The position numbers and the translations under genes were made by a program. The notes beneath the pieces are model-generated. The model worked only from the letters and a program-made list of their open reading frames with translations. It was not told the origin of the DNA and ran no database searches. From Acidovorax sp. Leaf78 (GTDB lineage Bacteria; Pseudomonadota; Gammaproteobacteria; Burkholderiales; Burkholderiaceae_C), in assembly GCF_001422735.1 (NCBI RefSeq), contig NZ_LMLZ01000025.1:47304-111303 (forward strand): a DNA stretch of 64,000 nucleotides, read 5' to 3'. This document shows positions 1 through 7,475 of this stretch, piece after piece (position 1 is the stretch's first letter; each line of letters starts with the position of its first letter).

Positions 1-481
1 CTGCCGCCCCGTTGGGGGTTGCGGGTGCGGCCGCGGCGCTGCGTGCCAGGCGCGCCTCGATGGGCGCTGCGCGCGCATTGCTGCGGGCCTGGGCCAGCCA
101 CTGGCCCAGCGCGTCGGCGGGGGCGCCCTTGAGTGTGACGGTGGCGCGGTCGCCGATGACATTGATCTGTGCCGTGTTGCCCAGGCGCTGCGCCAGTGCG
201 GCACGCAGCGCACCCACCGAGTCGCCGCGCGTGTTGCGGGGGGTGGACTGCAGCTGCTGCGCTTCTGCGCGCAGGCTTTGCATCTGCTGAAGCTGGGCGT
301 CGAGCTCTGCATGGCGCGCAGGGGCGGCGCGCAGCGTGGCCAGGGCCGGTGCCACGGCCACCCACCACAGCAGCGCGAACGCCACGAGACCGCCAGCGGC
401 CAGCACCAGGGTCTGCTCGCGTGGGGCCAGGGTTTGCCAGCGGGCGCGCAGCGCGGCGCTGGACGACGGGCGGGTGCTCAT
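1..481 (-). CDS. gspM: Type II secretion system protein GspM (C-terminus beyond window)
   Basis: Inner-membrane assembly protein of the type II secretion machine, partner of GspL. The minus strand reads as one open frame from ATG at 481 to the window edge, about 160 residues. Visible: a basic start (MSTRPSSSAALRARWQ), one membrane segment at about residues 25-44 and then a periplasmic helical region with many Gln and Ala. That is the usual GspM plan. The ATG overlaps the gspL stop (ATGA), so the two are probably translationally coupled. The stop codon is outside the window, so the length cannot be judged. Identity rests on position after gspL and on architecture; GspM sequences are poorly conserved. 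Confidence 0.85.
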   Translation of the reverse strand, partial: MSTRPSSSAALRARWQTLAPREQTLVLAAGGLVAFALLWWVAVAPALATLRAAPARHAELDAQLQQMQSLRAEAQQLQSTPRNTRGDSVGALRAALAQRLGNTAQINVIGDRATVTLKGAPADALGQWLAQARSNARAAPIEARLARSAAAAPATPNGAA

Positions 482-1779
482 GGTGCGCCTTTCGCAGTCG
501 GTGGCAAGCGGCCTTCGGCGGCGCGCAGCAGCAGGCTGCCGTCGTCCACCCGGGCCTGGTAGCCCGCGGCCTGCAGGCTGGCAGACAGTGCGGTTTCTTC
601 GTCCGGGCCCAGGGTCACGCCGCGCAGGCGTAGCTCGCCCGGGGTGTATTCGATGGCGGTGGGCTGGCGGCCGGCGGGCAGTGCTGCGCCCCCGGCGGCC
701 AAGAGGGGCTCCAGGTCGCGGGTCGACACGCTGCCGGCGGCTTGCCGCAGCTGCGCCAGTTCGCGCTCCATCTGAACCGGTGCGTCGACCACCACCTGCA
801 CCTTGGGGAAGGTCTGCGTCAGCGTGGAGCGCACGGCGGCCTGCTTGGCCACCATGGCCTGGCGCTCCTGCCAGGCCCAGGCATTGAGGCCCACCAGATG
901 CGCCACCACCAGCAGCGCGGCGCCCCAGCGTGCGGCGCGCCATTGCGGCGCATGCAGCAGCGCGCTGGCCAGGCTGCCCGCCTTGCGCAGGGCGCGTGTG
1001 CGGCCGGTGCTGGCCAGGTCGAATTGGGCCAGGTCCCAGTCGCTGCGCGCGGCATCCAGCGCGCGCTGGCTGGCGGTGTGCAGTGCCACGCGCTGCCCCA
1101 GGGTGCGCTCGGCCAGCGCTGCCACGGCGGGCTCGGCACGCACCACCAGGGCATCGTCCTCGTCGCCGGGCGCAGGGGGTGTGCCGGGGGCGCCGGCGCG
1201 GGCCAGCGCCAGGGCCATGTTCGACAGGGGCAGCACGGCCACGCCTTGGCTTGGGCCCTGGCCGGTGAGCACCACGCACGCGTCTTCGGGGGTGCCCAGT
1301 GCGCACAGTTCGGGGCGGCCGCTGGCAGTGGGGCCGGGCGCGAATTCAGGCACCACGCGCGCCACGCGGCGGCCCGCGGCCTCCAGGGCCTGCAGGTTTT
1401 CGCGCAGCCAGGCGCGGTCGCACACGGCCACCCACAAAGGCTCGCCCGCCTGCGCGCCGGGCTGCAGCGCGAAATGCAGCTGGCTGGCGTCGTCCAGAAG
1501 GCGGTCTTCCAGCAGGCCGTCGAGCACCGAGCGCAGGCGCGGCGTCTGCTGGCCGGCACCGAGCGCGATGCCCGGCGGCAGTTGCACGCGTTGCCACGAC
1601 AGCGCGCGCGCGGGCACCACGGCCACCACCTCGCCGCCGGGGCGCGTGGGTTCAGGCAGCAGGGCCGCCGGGGCGGTGGCGTGTCGGATGGCAGTGTGGC
1701 CGTCCGCCGTCAGCGTGTAGCTGTACTCGGTGGCGGGGCCCGGACGGGCCGGCGGCAGGAAAAGGATGAGGGTGCTCAT
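478..1779 (-). CDS. gspL: Type II secretion system protein GspL
   Basis: Bitopic inner-membrane protein that ties the GspE ATPase to the GspM/pseudopilus platform. 433 residues, in the family range. Residues 1 to about 280 form the cytoplasmic actin-like part, a single membrane segment lies at about 285-303 (ALLVVAHLVGLNAWAW), and the rest is the periplasmic ferredoxin-like domain. It follows gspK after a 95-base gap and overlaps gspM by four bases. The start ATG at 1779 gives the typical GspL opening MSTLILFLPP. Strong call from order and architecture. Confidence 0.92.
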   Translation of the reverse strand: MSTLILFLPPARPGPATEYSYTLTADGHTAIRHATAPAALLPEPTRPGGEVVAVVPARALSWQRVQLPPGIALGAGQQTPRLRSVLDGLLEDRLLDDASQLHFALQPGAQAGEPLWVAVCDRAWLRENLQALEAAGRRVARVVPEFAPGPTASGRPELCALGTPEDACVVLTGQGPSQGVAVLPLSNMALALARAGAPGTPPAPGDEDDALVVRAEPAVAALAERTLGQRVALHTASQRALDAARSDWDLAQFDLASTGRTRALRKAGSLASALLHAPQWRAARWGAALLVVAHLVGLNAWAWQERQAMVAKQAAVRSTLTQTFPKVQVVVDAPVQMERELAQLRQAAGSVSTRDLEPLLAAGGAALPAGRQPTAIEYTPGELRLRGVTLGPDEETALSASLQAAGYQARVDDGSLLLRAAEGRLPPTAKGAP

Positions 1780-1874
1780 GGAGGGGTTTTGCGGGCCATT
1801 TTAGAGGGCGGACTTGACACTGTCGGGCCAACGCCGCCCAGGTGTCTCCAATCCGCTGCGTCTGGGCGCGGGTT

Positions 1875-2960
1875 CTATCGCGGCACCTGGGCCGTGCCGG
1901 GGCCGGATTCACGGTCGAAGGCCCCGCGTTCGCGCCACAGGGTGGTGACCTCGATGCCCTGTTTGCGGACCAGCGAGCGCTCGTCCACCATGGCATCGCC
2001 CAGCCGCAGCCGGCCGCGCACCTCGAAGTACGACGAGGCCACGGCCAGCGTGCTTTCGGGGATGTCGATGGTGGCGCCCAGCAGTTCGCGCACCTCGGAC
2101 AGCGTGCGGAAGTGGCGCGACTCGCGGACCTGCAGGATCTTCTGGGCGCTGGCCATGTCGAGGCCGGCGATGGCCGCCAGCAGCACGTCGATGCCGGCCG
2201 TGTTGATGTTGACGGGAGTGTTGGGAGGCAACAACGACACATGGGGCGTGAGCGCAAGAACGGTGCTTTGCGACAGGCCCAGCCAGCCCAACTGCGTGAT
2301 GGATGGCGGCATCAACGGGGCATTGCCGCTGTCTCCGCTGCCTGCAGCCTGGGCGCGCTGCATGCCGTCCACCAGTGCGCTCAGTTCCTGCTGCGGCAGG
2401 CCCAGCCGCTCGAACAGCCGCATGAATTGCCGCTGGCCCACGTCCTGCACCTTGCCGTTGACCACCAGGTTGGACAGGTTCAGCCGCCCCTGCGCGTCGG
2501 TGATCTGGCCCGAGAGGAACGCCTCTGTGGTGTCGGTGCTGGCATCGTCGACCTGGCTCACGTTCTTGTCGGCCGCCAGAAAGGTGGACAGGCGGGCCTC
2601 TTGCAGCGGCACGGCCCAGGGCTCGGCCAGGTGGTCCGCGCCGCCCGAGCGGCCGTCCTCGCGCAGGATCAGGCGCGAGAAGTCGAGCGAGCCGATGAGG
2701 ATCCATGCCGACTGCACGCGCGCGCGCTCGGCCGTCTCGACCTCCACCGCCCGCCACTGCTGCCACATAGCCGACGCAGCGAACGTGGCCACGAGGGTGA
2801 CGGTGAGCATGGCCAGCAGCAGCGCCGCGCCGCGCGCCTGGTGCAAGCGGCGCGCACCCGCCAGGGGCCGATGCCGCCGTGGGGCTGGGGTGACCTGCGC
2901 AGCGCACGGGGTGGCGCTGGCTGTGGGGCGAGCGGTGAGACCGCTGAGGTGGCCGGTCAT
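1875..2960 (-). CDS. gspK: Type II secretion minor pseudopilin GspK
   Basis: Large minor pseudopilin that caps the type II pseudopilus tip. 361 residues. The prepilin peptidase site is at about residue 44 (QARG, then AALLLAMLTV). Position +5 is Leu, not Glu, which is characteristic of GspK. The globular region contains a NINTAG-type helix-hairpin motif near residue 250. The leader before the cleavage site is unusually long, about 43 residues, but the ATG overlaps the gspJ stop (ATGA), which supports it. A shorter start would lose this coupling. Confidence 0.93.
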   Translation of the reverse strand: MTGHLSGLTARPTASATPCAAQVTPAPRRHRPLAGARRLHQARGAALLLAMLTVTLVATFAASAMWQQWRAVEVETAERARVQSAWILIGSLDFSRLILREDGRSGGADHLAEPWAVPLQEARLSTFLAADKNVSQVDDASTDTTEAFLSGQITDAQGRLNLSNLVVNGKVQDVGQRQFMRLFERLGLPQQELSALVDGMQRAQAAGSGDSGNAPLMPPSITQLGWLGLSQSTVLALTPHVSLLPPNTPVNINTAGIDVLLAAIAGLDMASAQKILQVRESRHFRTLSEVRELLGATIDIPESTLAVASSYFEVRGRLRLGDAMVDERSLVRKQGIEVTTLWRERGAFDRESGPGTAQVPR

Positions 2961-3967
2961 GACCTGCCTCCGCCCAGCAGGGGGTTCACCCAGTCGCGCG
3001 TGAGCTGCCCGACCAGCGCCTGGCCCGGGGGCAGCGTGATCTGCAGGCGCACGCCGTCAGGGATGGCGGCCGTGGTGCTCTCGGCGGTGGTCGAGCCGCT
3101 GCTCGATTGCGCGTTGGACCAGGCACCGCCGCGGTAGTAGAAGATCTGCCAGTCCTGCAGCGGCAGCAGCGCCATCTCGTAGCGCCGCTCCGCGTCGCCA
3201 GGGGTGCGCGCCCACTGGGCGGCCAGCGCCCAGGCCTCTTGCCACTGAGCGCGCGTGCGCACCGGGGGCGATTGCCAGCGTACCCACTGGCCCGCGCCCT
3301 GCGCGCCGCGCAGCGTCCAGGCCACCACCAGCGCGCCCTCGTCGGGCACGGCACTGGTGCGGCGCGTCAGGCGCAGCACCTGGCCGTCCCAGTCGAGCGG
3401 CGTGGTGTTGGCAATCGGCATCAGTGCATCGAGGTCCGTGCCCCACTGGCCCAGGGACGACTGCAGCACCAGCATCTCATCGGCCCGCTGCCGCGTGATC
3501 TCCTGCGCCCGCACCATGCCATCGAGCCCGCGCCAGCTGAGGATGGCCAGCAGGCTCATCACCGCAATCGCGAGCAGCAGCTCGACCAGCGTGAAGCCGC
3601 GCGCAGTCTTCGAGGCCGATCTGCGTTGAGAAATACGGAACCGTTCACGTTGAGCTGATCCAAGCGCTGCGCGAGGCTTCGACAAGCTCAGCCCGAACGG
3701 TTTGGGCGTATGGGATACAGGGCCGCATGCAAGCGGCGCAGTGCAAGGCAAAGGCATCCGTGGAACTGACTTCTCCAAGCCACCGGGTGCGCCCCCCCAA
3801 CGGGTGGAAGGCGCAAAGCGAATCGGGAGCCCTGCCAACGTGAAGCTGCGTGCAGACGTCGCAACCGGCGCGGCGCAAGGCGAGGGCACCCGTGGAACTG
3901 GCTTTGCCAGGCCACCGGGTGCGTCCCCCCCACGGGGGGAAGGCGCGAAGCGACTCAGGGGGGGCAT
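2957..3967 (-). CDS. gspJ: Type II secretion minor pseudopilin GspJ (start uncertain)
   Basis: Minor pseudopilin of the tip complex with GspI and GspK. The processing motif is clear: KTARG then FTLVELLLAIAVM, with the codon for the cleavage Gly at 3598 and Glu at +5. Downstream is a GspJ-type globular domain of about 200 residues ending in NPLLGGGRS. The start is the problem. The ATG at 3967 overlaps the gspI stop (TAATG) but gives a 124-residue leader made of repeat DNA. The only nearer in-frame alternatives I see are ATG 3757, TTG 3685 and a rare ATT, all in or next to repeats. The true protein may be about 210-240 residues. Identity is secure; the 5' boundary is not. Confidence 0.8.
   Translation of the reverse strand: MPPLSRFAPSPRGGDAPGGLAKPVPRVPSPCAAPVATSARSFTLAGLPIRFAPSTRWGGAPGGLEKSVPRMPLPCTAPLACGPVSHTPKPFGLSLSKPRAALGSAQRERFRISQRRSASKTARGFTLVELLLAIAVMSLLAILSWRGLDGMVRAQEITRQRADEMLVLQSSLGQWGTDLDALMPIANTTPLDWDGQVLRLTRRTSAVPDEGALVVAWTLRGAQGAGQWVRWQSPPVRTRAQWQEAWALAAQWARTPGDAERRYEMALLPLQDWQIFYYRGGAWSNAQSSSGSTTAESTTAAIPDGVRLQITLPPGQALVGQLTRDWVNPLLGGGRS
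3641..3700. repeat. REP-type palindromic repeat inside the gspJ leader
   Basis: 60 bases: CCGTTCACGTTGAGCTGATC at one end and its imperfect complement GACAAGCTCAGCCCGAACGG at the other. Same family as 46028-46089 and 55005-55064. Confidence 0.85.
3728..3828. repeat. Intergenic repeat, copy 1 of a direct pair (gspI-gspJ)
   Basis: About 100 bases including GGCATCCGTGGAACTGACTT and CCACCGGGTGCGCCCCCCC; matches the copy at 3859-3962 at most positions. Confidence 0.85.
3859..3962. repeat. Intergenic repeat, copy 2 of a direct pair (gspI-gspJ)
   Basis: Includes GGCACCCGTGGAACTGGCTT and CCACCGGGTGCGTCCCCCCC, then GGCGCGAAGCGACTCAGGGG. Also related to the edd-eda element. Confidence 0.85.
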
Positions 3968-4365
3968 TAATACCTTCCGATGATGGTCGAGACCCGCAGG
4001 ATGGAGTTGTCCCCATCCAGCACCTGCGCATCCACCCGCCGAAAGCTCGGGTTGGGCGTGGGGCGCACGATCACGGCCACGGTGAGCTGCCGGCCCGCCT
4101 GCTCGCAGGTGAGCGTGCTGTCGCCCACGCTGGGCATCTGGCGCGACAGCCGGGCCTTGACCAGCTCGTTCTCGGCGCACAACTGGGCCAGCACGATGTC
4201 CGACTGGCGCAGCGCATTGCGCGTGAGGGCCGTGGTGGCCTGCAGGCCCGCCATGAGGGCGATGGCCACGATGCTCAGCGCGACGAGCACCTCGACCAGC
4301 GTGAAGCCCTGCTGGTGTTGCTGCGGCTGCGGGCGCCGTGCAACCTGCCTTGGATCGCCACTCAC
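3967..4365 (-). CDS. gspI: Type II secretion minor pseudopilin GspI
   Basis: Minor pseudopilin that nucleates the tip complex. 132 residues with a 20-residue leader, prepilin site QQHQQG then FTLVEVLVALSIV, and Glu at +5. The C-terminal part (RVDAQVLDGDNSILRVSTIIGRY) has the GspI beta-sheet pattern. It overlaps gspH by four bases and its stop touches the possible gspJ ATG. Length is typical of the family. Confidence 0.93.
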   Translation of the reverse strand: MSGDPRQVARRPQPQQHQQGFTLVEVLVALSIVAIALMAGLQATTALTRNALRQSDIVLAQLCAENELVKARLSRQMPSVGDSTLTCEQAGRQLTVAVIVRPTPNPSFRRVDAQVLDGDNSILRVSTIIGRY

Positions 4366-4796
4366 TGCACGGTCTCGACGGTGAAGGGCCGCACGCCGTC
4401 AGTGGCGACGCTCAGCGTGCGCTCAGGAAATGCCTGGTGCGTGATCAACACCTGCTGCCGGCCGATCAGCGGCTCCGGGCCCAGCACCAGCACGCCATTG
4501 CCGCGCACCGCCGTGCCGGAGTCGAGCCATTGACTGGGCAGCGTGGCCTGTGCGCTGGGCGGCAGGCCTTCGAACTGGAAGCCGCGCGGGTTGGCACGCC
4601 ACACCACCGGTATGCCGCCTCCGCGGGACTGCGCGCGGGCCGACTCCAGCAGTGCGGCCAGCCGCGCCGCCTCTCGCTCGACCAGCGTCTGGCCGCTATC
4701 GCGCATGGCAATGCCCACCCCTGCCGTGGCCAGGGCGATGATGCTGACGACGACCAGCAGTTCCAGCAGCGTGAAGCCGCGCGAGCGAAGAGACAT
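4362..4796 (-). CDS. gspH: Type II secretion minor pseudopilin GspH
   Basis: Minor pseudopilin linking the GspG fibre to the tip complex. 144 residues with a very short leader (MSLRSRG), then FTLLELLVVVSIIALA with Glu at +5. A GspH-type globular domain follows. It lies 127 bases after gspG; that gap contains an intergenic repeat. It overlaps gspI by four bases. Confidence 0.92.
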   Translation of the reverse strand: MSLRSRGFTLLELLVVVSIIALATAGVGIAMRDSGQTLVEREAARLAALLESARAQSRGGGIPVVWRANPRGFQFEGLPPSAQATLPSQWLDSGTAVRGNGVLVLGPEPLIGRQQVLITHQAFPERTLSVATDGVRPFTVETVQ

Positions 4797-4836
4797 GGAG
4801 TCAGGACCTAGCGATGCACGTCACGCTGTGTGAACT

Positions 4837-4920
4837 CCGCCGCCGGGCCGCCCCAAGGCGGAACGCGGCCCCCTCGGGGGGCAGGGAGCGACACGCAGTG
4901 CGCGACCGTGGGGGCCCACA
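4837..4920. repeat. Intergenic hairpin repeat between gspG and gspH
   Basis: GC-rich stretch with inverted segments (GGGCCGCCCCAAGGCGG, CCCCCTCGGGGGG) that resembles the elements near 15.3, 19.4, 29.3 and 33.1 kb. It lies inside the gsp operon without interrupting a gene. Confidence 0.5.
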
Positions 4921-4923
4921 TGA

Positions 4924-5415
4924 CTATTGCCAGCTGCCGATGTCCGAGTCCTTGCCCTCGCCACCGGACTGGCCGTCGGCGCCGAACGACATCACGTCGA
5001 TCTCGCCCTTGATGCCGGGGTTCAGGTACTGGTAGGGGCGGCCCCAGGGGTCGTTGGGCAGCTTCTCCAGATAGAGCTTCCAGTTGTTGGGCACGGGGCC
5101 GGCCGAGGGCTTGATGATCAGCGACTGCAGGCCCTGTTCGGCCGTGGGGTAGCGTTGGTTGTCCAGGCGGTACAGCTTGAGCGCCTGCATGATGTTGGTG
5201 ATGTCGGTGCGGGCGGCAGTGACACGTGCGTCGTCGGCGCGTTCGAGCACATTGGGCACGATGAGGGCGGCCAGCACGCCGATGATGACGAGCACCACCA
5301 TCAGCTCGATGAGGGTGAAGCCCCGGGCCAGACTGCGGCGGGCGGAGCGCAAGAGGAGAGGAAAGGAGGTGTTCACTGCTGGCGGTCTCTCGGATGGTCG
5401 GATCGCGTGAATCAT
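4924..5415 (-). CDS. gspG: Type II secretion major pseudopilin GspG
   Basis: Main subunit of the type II pseudopilus. 163 residues from ATG 5415, with prepilin site SLARG then FTLIELMVVLVIIGVLAALIVP. The Ca-binding C-terminal region typical of GspG is present (DPWGRPYQYLNPG, DVMSFGADGQSGGEGKDSDIGSW). The leader from ATG 5415 is 32 residues. A GTG at 5376 would give a 19-residue leader with a GAGAGA stretch upstream, so the start is uncertain. Its 5' end lies only 9 bases from the divergent gspC ATG. Confidence 0.95.
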   Translation of the reverse strand: MIHAIRPSERPPAVNTSFPLLLRSARRSLARGFTLIELMVVLVIIGVLAALIVPNVLERADDARVTAARTDITNIMQALKLYRLDNQRYPTAEQGLQSLIIKPSAGPVPNNWKLYLEKLPNDPWGRPYQYLNPGIKGEIDVMSFGADGQSGGEGKDSDIGSWQ

Positions 5416-5424
5416 AATCCCCGC

Positions 5425-5880
5425 ATGGTGACCAATTCACACAGCAAATGGGGCGTACGCCTGGGGACTCTGGCGCTTTGGGCGGCGGCGGGCGCCAGCG
5501 TGGTGTTCTGGGGCTTGCGCCTGTCAGCTCCGGCCGCGGGTACGGCGGCGCCCGTGGTGCTCCCGGCGGCCGTGGCGCCCGACGCGCAAGCGCTGGCCCG
5601 TCTGCTCGGCGCCGTGCCTTCGGTGGCAGGGGCGGCACCTGCGGCGCCGGTGCCCACACTGGCCAGCCGGTTCGCGCTGATCGGGGTTCTGTCGGGCCGC
5701 ACCAGTGGCGGCGGTGCGGCGCTGATCGTGGTGGATGGCAAGCCCGCCAAGCCCTTCCGGGTGGGGGCCGCGGTGGACGAAGGGCTGGTGCTGCAGGCGC
5801 TGGGCCCGCGCCAGGCGCAGCTCGGCGGCTCGATGGATGGCCCGGCCACGCTCACGCTGGACATGCCGCTCAAGAACTGA
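5425..5880 (+). CDS. gspC: Type II secretion protein GspC-like (HR domain only)
   Basis: Inner-membrane protein that contacts the GspD secretin. 151 residues: short cytoplasmic N-terminus, one membrane segment at about residues 12-32, an Ala/Pro-rich linker, and a homology region at about 85-145 (LIGVLSG, GAALIVVDGKPAKPFRVG, LQALGPRQAQLGG). No PDZ or coiled-coil domain follows, so it is a short GspC. It is transcribed away from gspG. A GTG one codon downstream of the ATG is an alternative start. Confidence 0.85.
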   Translation: MVTNSHSKWGVRLGTLALWAAAGASVVFWGLRLSAPAAGTAAPVVLPAAVAPDAQALARLLGAVPSVAGAAPAAPVPTLASRFALIGVLSGRTSGGGAALIVVDGKPAKPFRVGAAVDEGLVLQALGPRQAQLGGSMDGPATLTLDMPLKN

Positions 5881-5950
5881 CCCGGGTGTAAGAACGCGTA
5901 AAAGCGTTCCAGTGTCCCCGTTTTCCCCTCAAGCACCTGGGCGCAGTCGC

Positions 5951-6580
5951 TCAGGTCAATCCCAATGTCTCCCATTCGCCCCAGCTGGGTGCTGCCACGG
6001 GCCATTCCTCCGACCGCGGCAGCGCGCTGCCATGGGCACGCAGCCAGGCAACGCAGCGGATCACCCCGGCGTGCGTGATCCACACCACATCCGGCACGGT
6101 GCCGCCCGCCAATGGGGCCTGGGCGGCAAGGCTGGCGGCTGGACTGCAATGGGCGTCCAGCGCCGCGGCCACGCGTTGCAGCACCGAGGCCAGGTTGTCG
6201 CCGCCGCCCGTCCGGTAGTTGGCAAAGCTGGCGGTCCACGCATCGATCTCCGCACGGGCGATGGTGTCCCAGGCCCGTCCTTCCCAGGCGCCGAAATCCA
6301 TTTCGACCAGCCGCGCGTCGGGTTTTGATGCCAGATCGGGCCGCAGCGCTTGCAGGCTCCGCGCCAGCTGCTCACATCTTTGTAGCGTGGAGTGGTGCAC
6401 ACGCGCCTGGCCGGGCAGGGCGGCCGCCAGGCGTGCTGCCGCGGCGTGTGTCGCTGCGGCGTCGGCAGATACATCCAGCGCCCCGTAACAGGTGCCGGGT
6501 GCCACCAGCGGCTGTGCGTGGCGCACCAGCCAGAGGCGGGGGCCGCGCACGGCGGCCGTGCCGGTCTGTGGATGTTTCAC
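5951..6580 (-). CDS. cobC: Histidine phosphatase family protein, probable alpha-ribazole phosphatase CobC
   Basis: Would remove the phosphate from alpha-ribazole phosphate in the lower-ligand branch of cobalamin assembly. About 209 residues from a GTG start at 6580 that overlaps the cobS stop (GTGA). Phosphoglycerate-mutase-fold motifs in order: LVRHAQP near the N-terminus, STLQRCEQLA, VEMDFGAWEGRAWDTI and ITHAGVIRC. The family has many specificities; the cobalamin assignment comes from coupling to cobS. Upstream codons in frame lie inside cobS and are not used. Confidence 0.85.
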   Translation of the reverse strand: MKHPQTGTAAVRGPRLWLVRHAQPLVAPGTCYGALDVSADAAATHAAAARLAAALPGQARVHHSTLQRCEQLARSLQALRPDLASKPDARLVEMDFGAWEGRAWDTIARAEIDAWTASFANYRTGGGDNLASVLQRVAAALDAHCSPAASLAAQAPLAGGTVPDVVWITHAGVIRCVAWLRAHGSALPRSEEWPVAAPSWGEWETLGLT

Positions 6581-7383
6581 ATCCAGCGCAGGGCCAGCGC
6601 TGCGCCCAGGTAAAAGCCGATCTCGCTGACCTGCTGCGTGGCGCCCAGGCAGTCGCCGGTAAAGCCCTGCAGCCGGCGCGCAAACCAGCGCGCCATCCAG
6701 GCCGCCGACACGCCACTCAATGCGATGGAGGCCGTCAGATAGACCGCTGGCTGGGCATACGCCACCAGCGCCAGCGGCACCAGGCACCAGGCTACGGCAG
6801 CGGCCAATGCGCCACCCGAGATCTGGTCGGCCAGCGGCTTGCTCTTGGAGCGGGCCGTGTCGCCCACATGCGGCAGGCTGCGCACGATGAACAGCGGCCA
6901 CAGGCGCGACAGCACATGCGCGCCCACCAGGGCCGACGTGGCGGCCAGCAGGCTGTGGGCGCCCAGCAGCGACAGCAGGCTGAGCTTGGCGAGCAGGGCC
7001 AGCACCAGCGCCATGGCGCCGTAGGCCCCGATGCGCGAGTCTTTCATGATGTCGAGTGCGCGCTCCCGGTCGGCACTGCCGCCCAGGCCGTCGGCCACAT
7101 CGGCCAGCCCGTCTTCATGGAAGCCGCCCGTCATCAGCACGGTGGCCACCGTGCACAGCACCGCCGCCACGGCGGGGGCCCACGGGCTGGGAGCCAGCGC
7201 CCAGTGCAGGGCCGCATAGACGGCCACCGACAGCAGCGCCGCCAGCCAGCCGATGCCCGGAAAGTGCGCCGCGCTGGCGCGCAACATGGCGGGGCTGAAG
7301 CCCACCCAGTCGGCCAGCCGGCCGGTGACCGGAATGCGGGTGAAGAACTGCACGGCCAGCAGGTAGTGGCGCAGGGCTTGCAT
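6577..7383 (-). CDS. cobS: Adenosylcobinamide-GDP ribazoletransferase CobS
   Basis: Integral membrane enzyme that joins adenosylcobinamide-GDP with alpha-ribazole to give adenosylcobalamin. 268 residues with several hydrophobic helices. CobS signatures: QFFTRIPV near the N-terminus, GGFHEDGLADVADGLGG at about residues 85-101 and KDSRIGAYG soon after. Followed by cobC with a four-base overlap. No other cob genes are in the window, so this pair is probably the salvage or late-step part of a dispersed pathway. Confidence 0.95.
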   Translation of the reverse strand: MQALRHYLLAVQFFTRIPVTGRLADWVGFSPAMLRASAAHFPGIGWLAALLSVAVYAALHWALAPSPWAPAVAAVLCTVATVLMTGGFHEDGLADVADGLGGSADRERALDIMKDSRIGAYGAMALVLALLAKLSLLSLLGAHSLLAATSALVGAHVLSRLWPLFIVRSLPHVGDTARSKSKPLADQISGGALAAAVAWCLVPLALVAYAQPAVYLTASIALSGVSAAWMARWFARRLQGFTGDCLGATQQVSEIGFYLGAALALRWM

Positions 7384-7415
7384 GGCGTGCGTGACCTGGA
7401 GTGCGGTGGGGGTTT

Positions 7416-7470
7416 GCTACAATTTTTATAGCTTCTAGCGCTTGTCTATCAAGCGGTAGAGGCCATTTTT
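7416..7470. repeat. Intergenic stem-loop repeat (gctagcgcttg-N5-caagcggtag family), 3' of ilvA
   Basis: Imperfect inverted repeat around CTAGCGCTTG-TCTAT-CAAGCGGTAG flanked by AT-rich ends. The same core recurs at 31520-31559 and, decayed, near 39.95, 51.96 and 52.7 kb. It may act as the ilvA terminator, but no clear U-run follows the stem on the minus strand. Confidence 0.7.
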
Positions 7471-7475
7471 GTGCA

